NCBI GenBank assembly: GCA_945486445.1
Contig: CALYTD010000061.1
Location: forward strand, 1-6,819
Length of the DNA: 6,819 bases
Reading direction: 5' to 3'
Source of the DNA: an uncultured Prevotellaceae bacterium
Lineage (GTDB): Bacteria > Bacteroidota > Bacteroidia > Bacteroidales > Bacteroidaceae
A program made the translations under genes and the position numbers. Each line of letters starts with the position of its first letter. The stretch's first letter is position 1. This document shows, in pieces, positions 6,819 through 6,819 of this stretch. A model generated the notes under the pieces. The model saw nothing but the letters and a program-made list of their open reading frames with translations, was not told where the DNA came from and did no database searches.

Positions 6819-6819
6819 T
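6759..6819. other. Unexplained 61 bases replacing the start of lepA
   Basis: These bases hold 19 G+C of 61 (31%), against 26 of 60 (43%) at 6691-6750 inside lepA. They do not encode the LepA N-terminus in any minus-strand frame. One other minus-strand frame is open from the edge to a stop at 6744-6742 and reads [17 protein letters not shown], which looks protein-like but is unidentified. The stretch could be foreign sequence from a rearrangement, or a wrongly joined contig end. Confidence 0.6.

Noticed and set aside
6759..6819. Insertion-sequence end inside lepA
   Set aside because: No terminal inverted repeat or transposase can be seen in the 61 bases available, so a mobile-element call is not supportable.

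Overview
The window looks like Bacteroidota chromosome, most likely Prevotella or a close relative in Bacteroidales. Start codons lack Shine-Dalgarno sequences and sit behind A-rich leaders. Promoter-like boxes match the Bacteroidota form TAnnTTTG rather than a sigma-70 TATAAT. The encoded proteins (PepD, PyrK/PyrD class 1B, the LepA sequence around [11 protein letters not shown]) resemble Prevotella proteins from memory; no search was run.

Layout. (1) Bases 1-376, minus strand: the first 125 codons of an OmpH/Skp-family lipoprotein, running off the left edge. (2) Bases 377-598: a divergent intergenic region. It holds a good plus-strand promoter near the lipoprotein gene and a good minus-strand -7 box near pepD, so the two transcripts are predicted to overlap over about 115 bases; short inverted and direct repeats lie between them. 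(3) Bases 599-3811, plus strand: a likely three-gene operon, pepD (aminoacyl-histidine dipeptidase), pyrK and pyrD. The last two are the electron-transfer and catalytic subunits of NAD-dependent dihydroorotate dehydrogenase, the fourth step of pyrimidine synthesis. (4) Bases 3831-3866: a hairpin between convergent genes. (5) Bases 3860-4861, minus strand: a Crp/Fnr-family regulator followed 18 bases later by crcB (fluC), a fluoride channel subunit. (6) Bases 4862-5036: a non-coding stretch with a four-run G-quadruplex motif and an operator-like inverted repeat. (7) Bases 5037-6818, minus strand: lepA (elongation factor 4), complete at its C-terminus.

Most of the window is ordinary housekeeping sequence, and I found no convincing undescribed multi-gene system. 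The oddest point is the right edge. LepA homology is clear up to about base 6758, but the last 61 bases do not encode the expected start of LepA with its GHIDHGKST-type P-loop. They are AT-richer and encode unrelated residues in the same frame. This is either a real rearrangement that inactivates the GTPase or, more likely, an artefact at a contig end.
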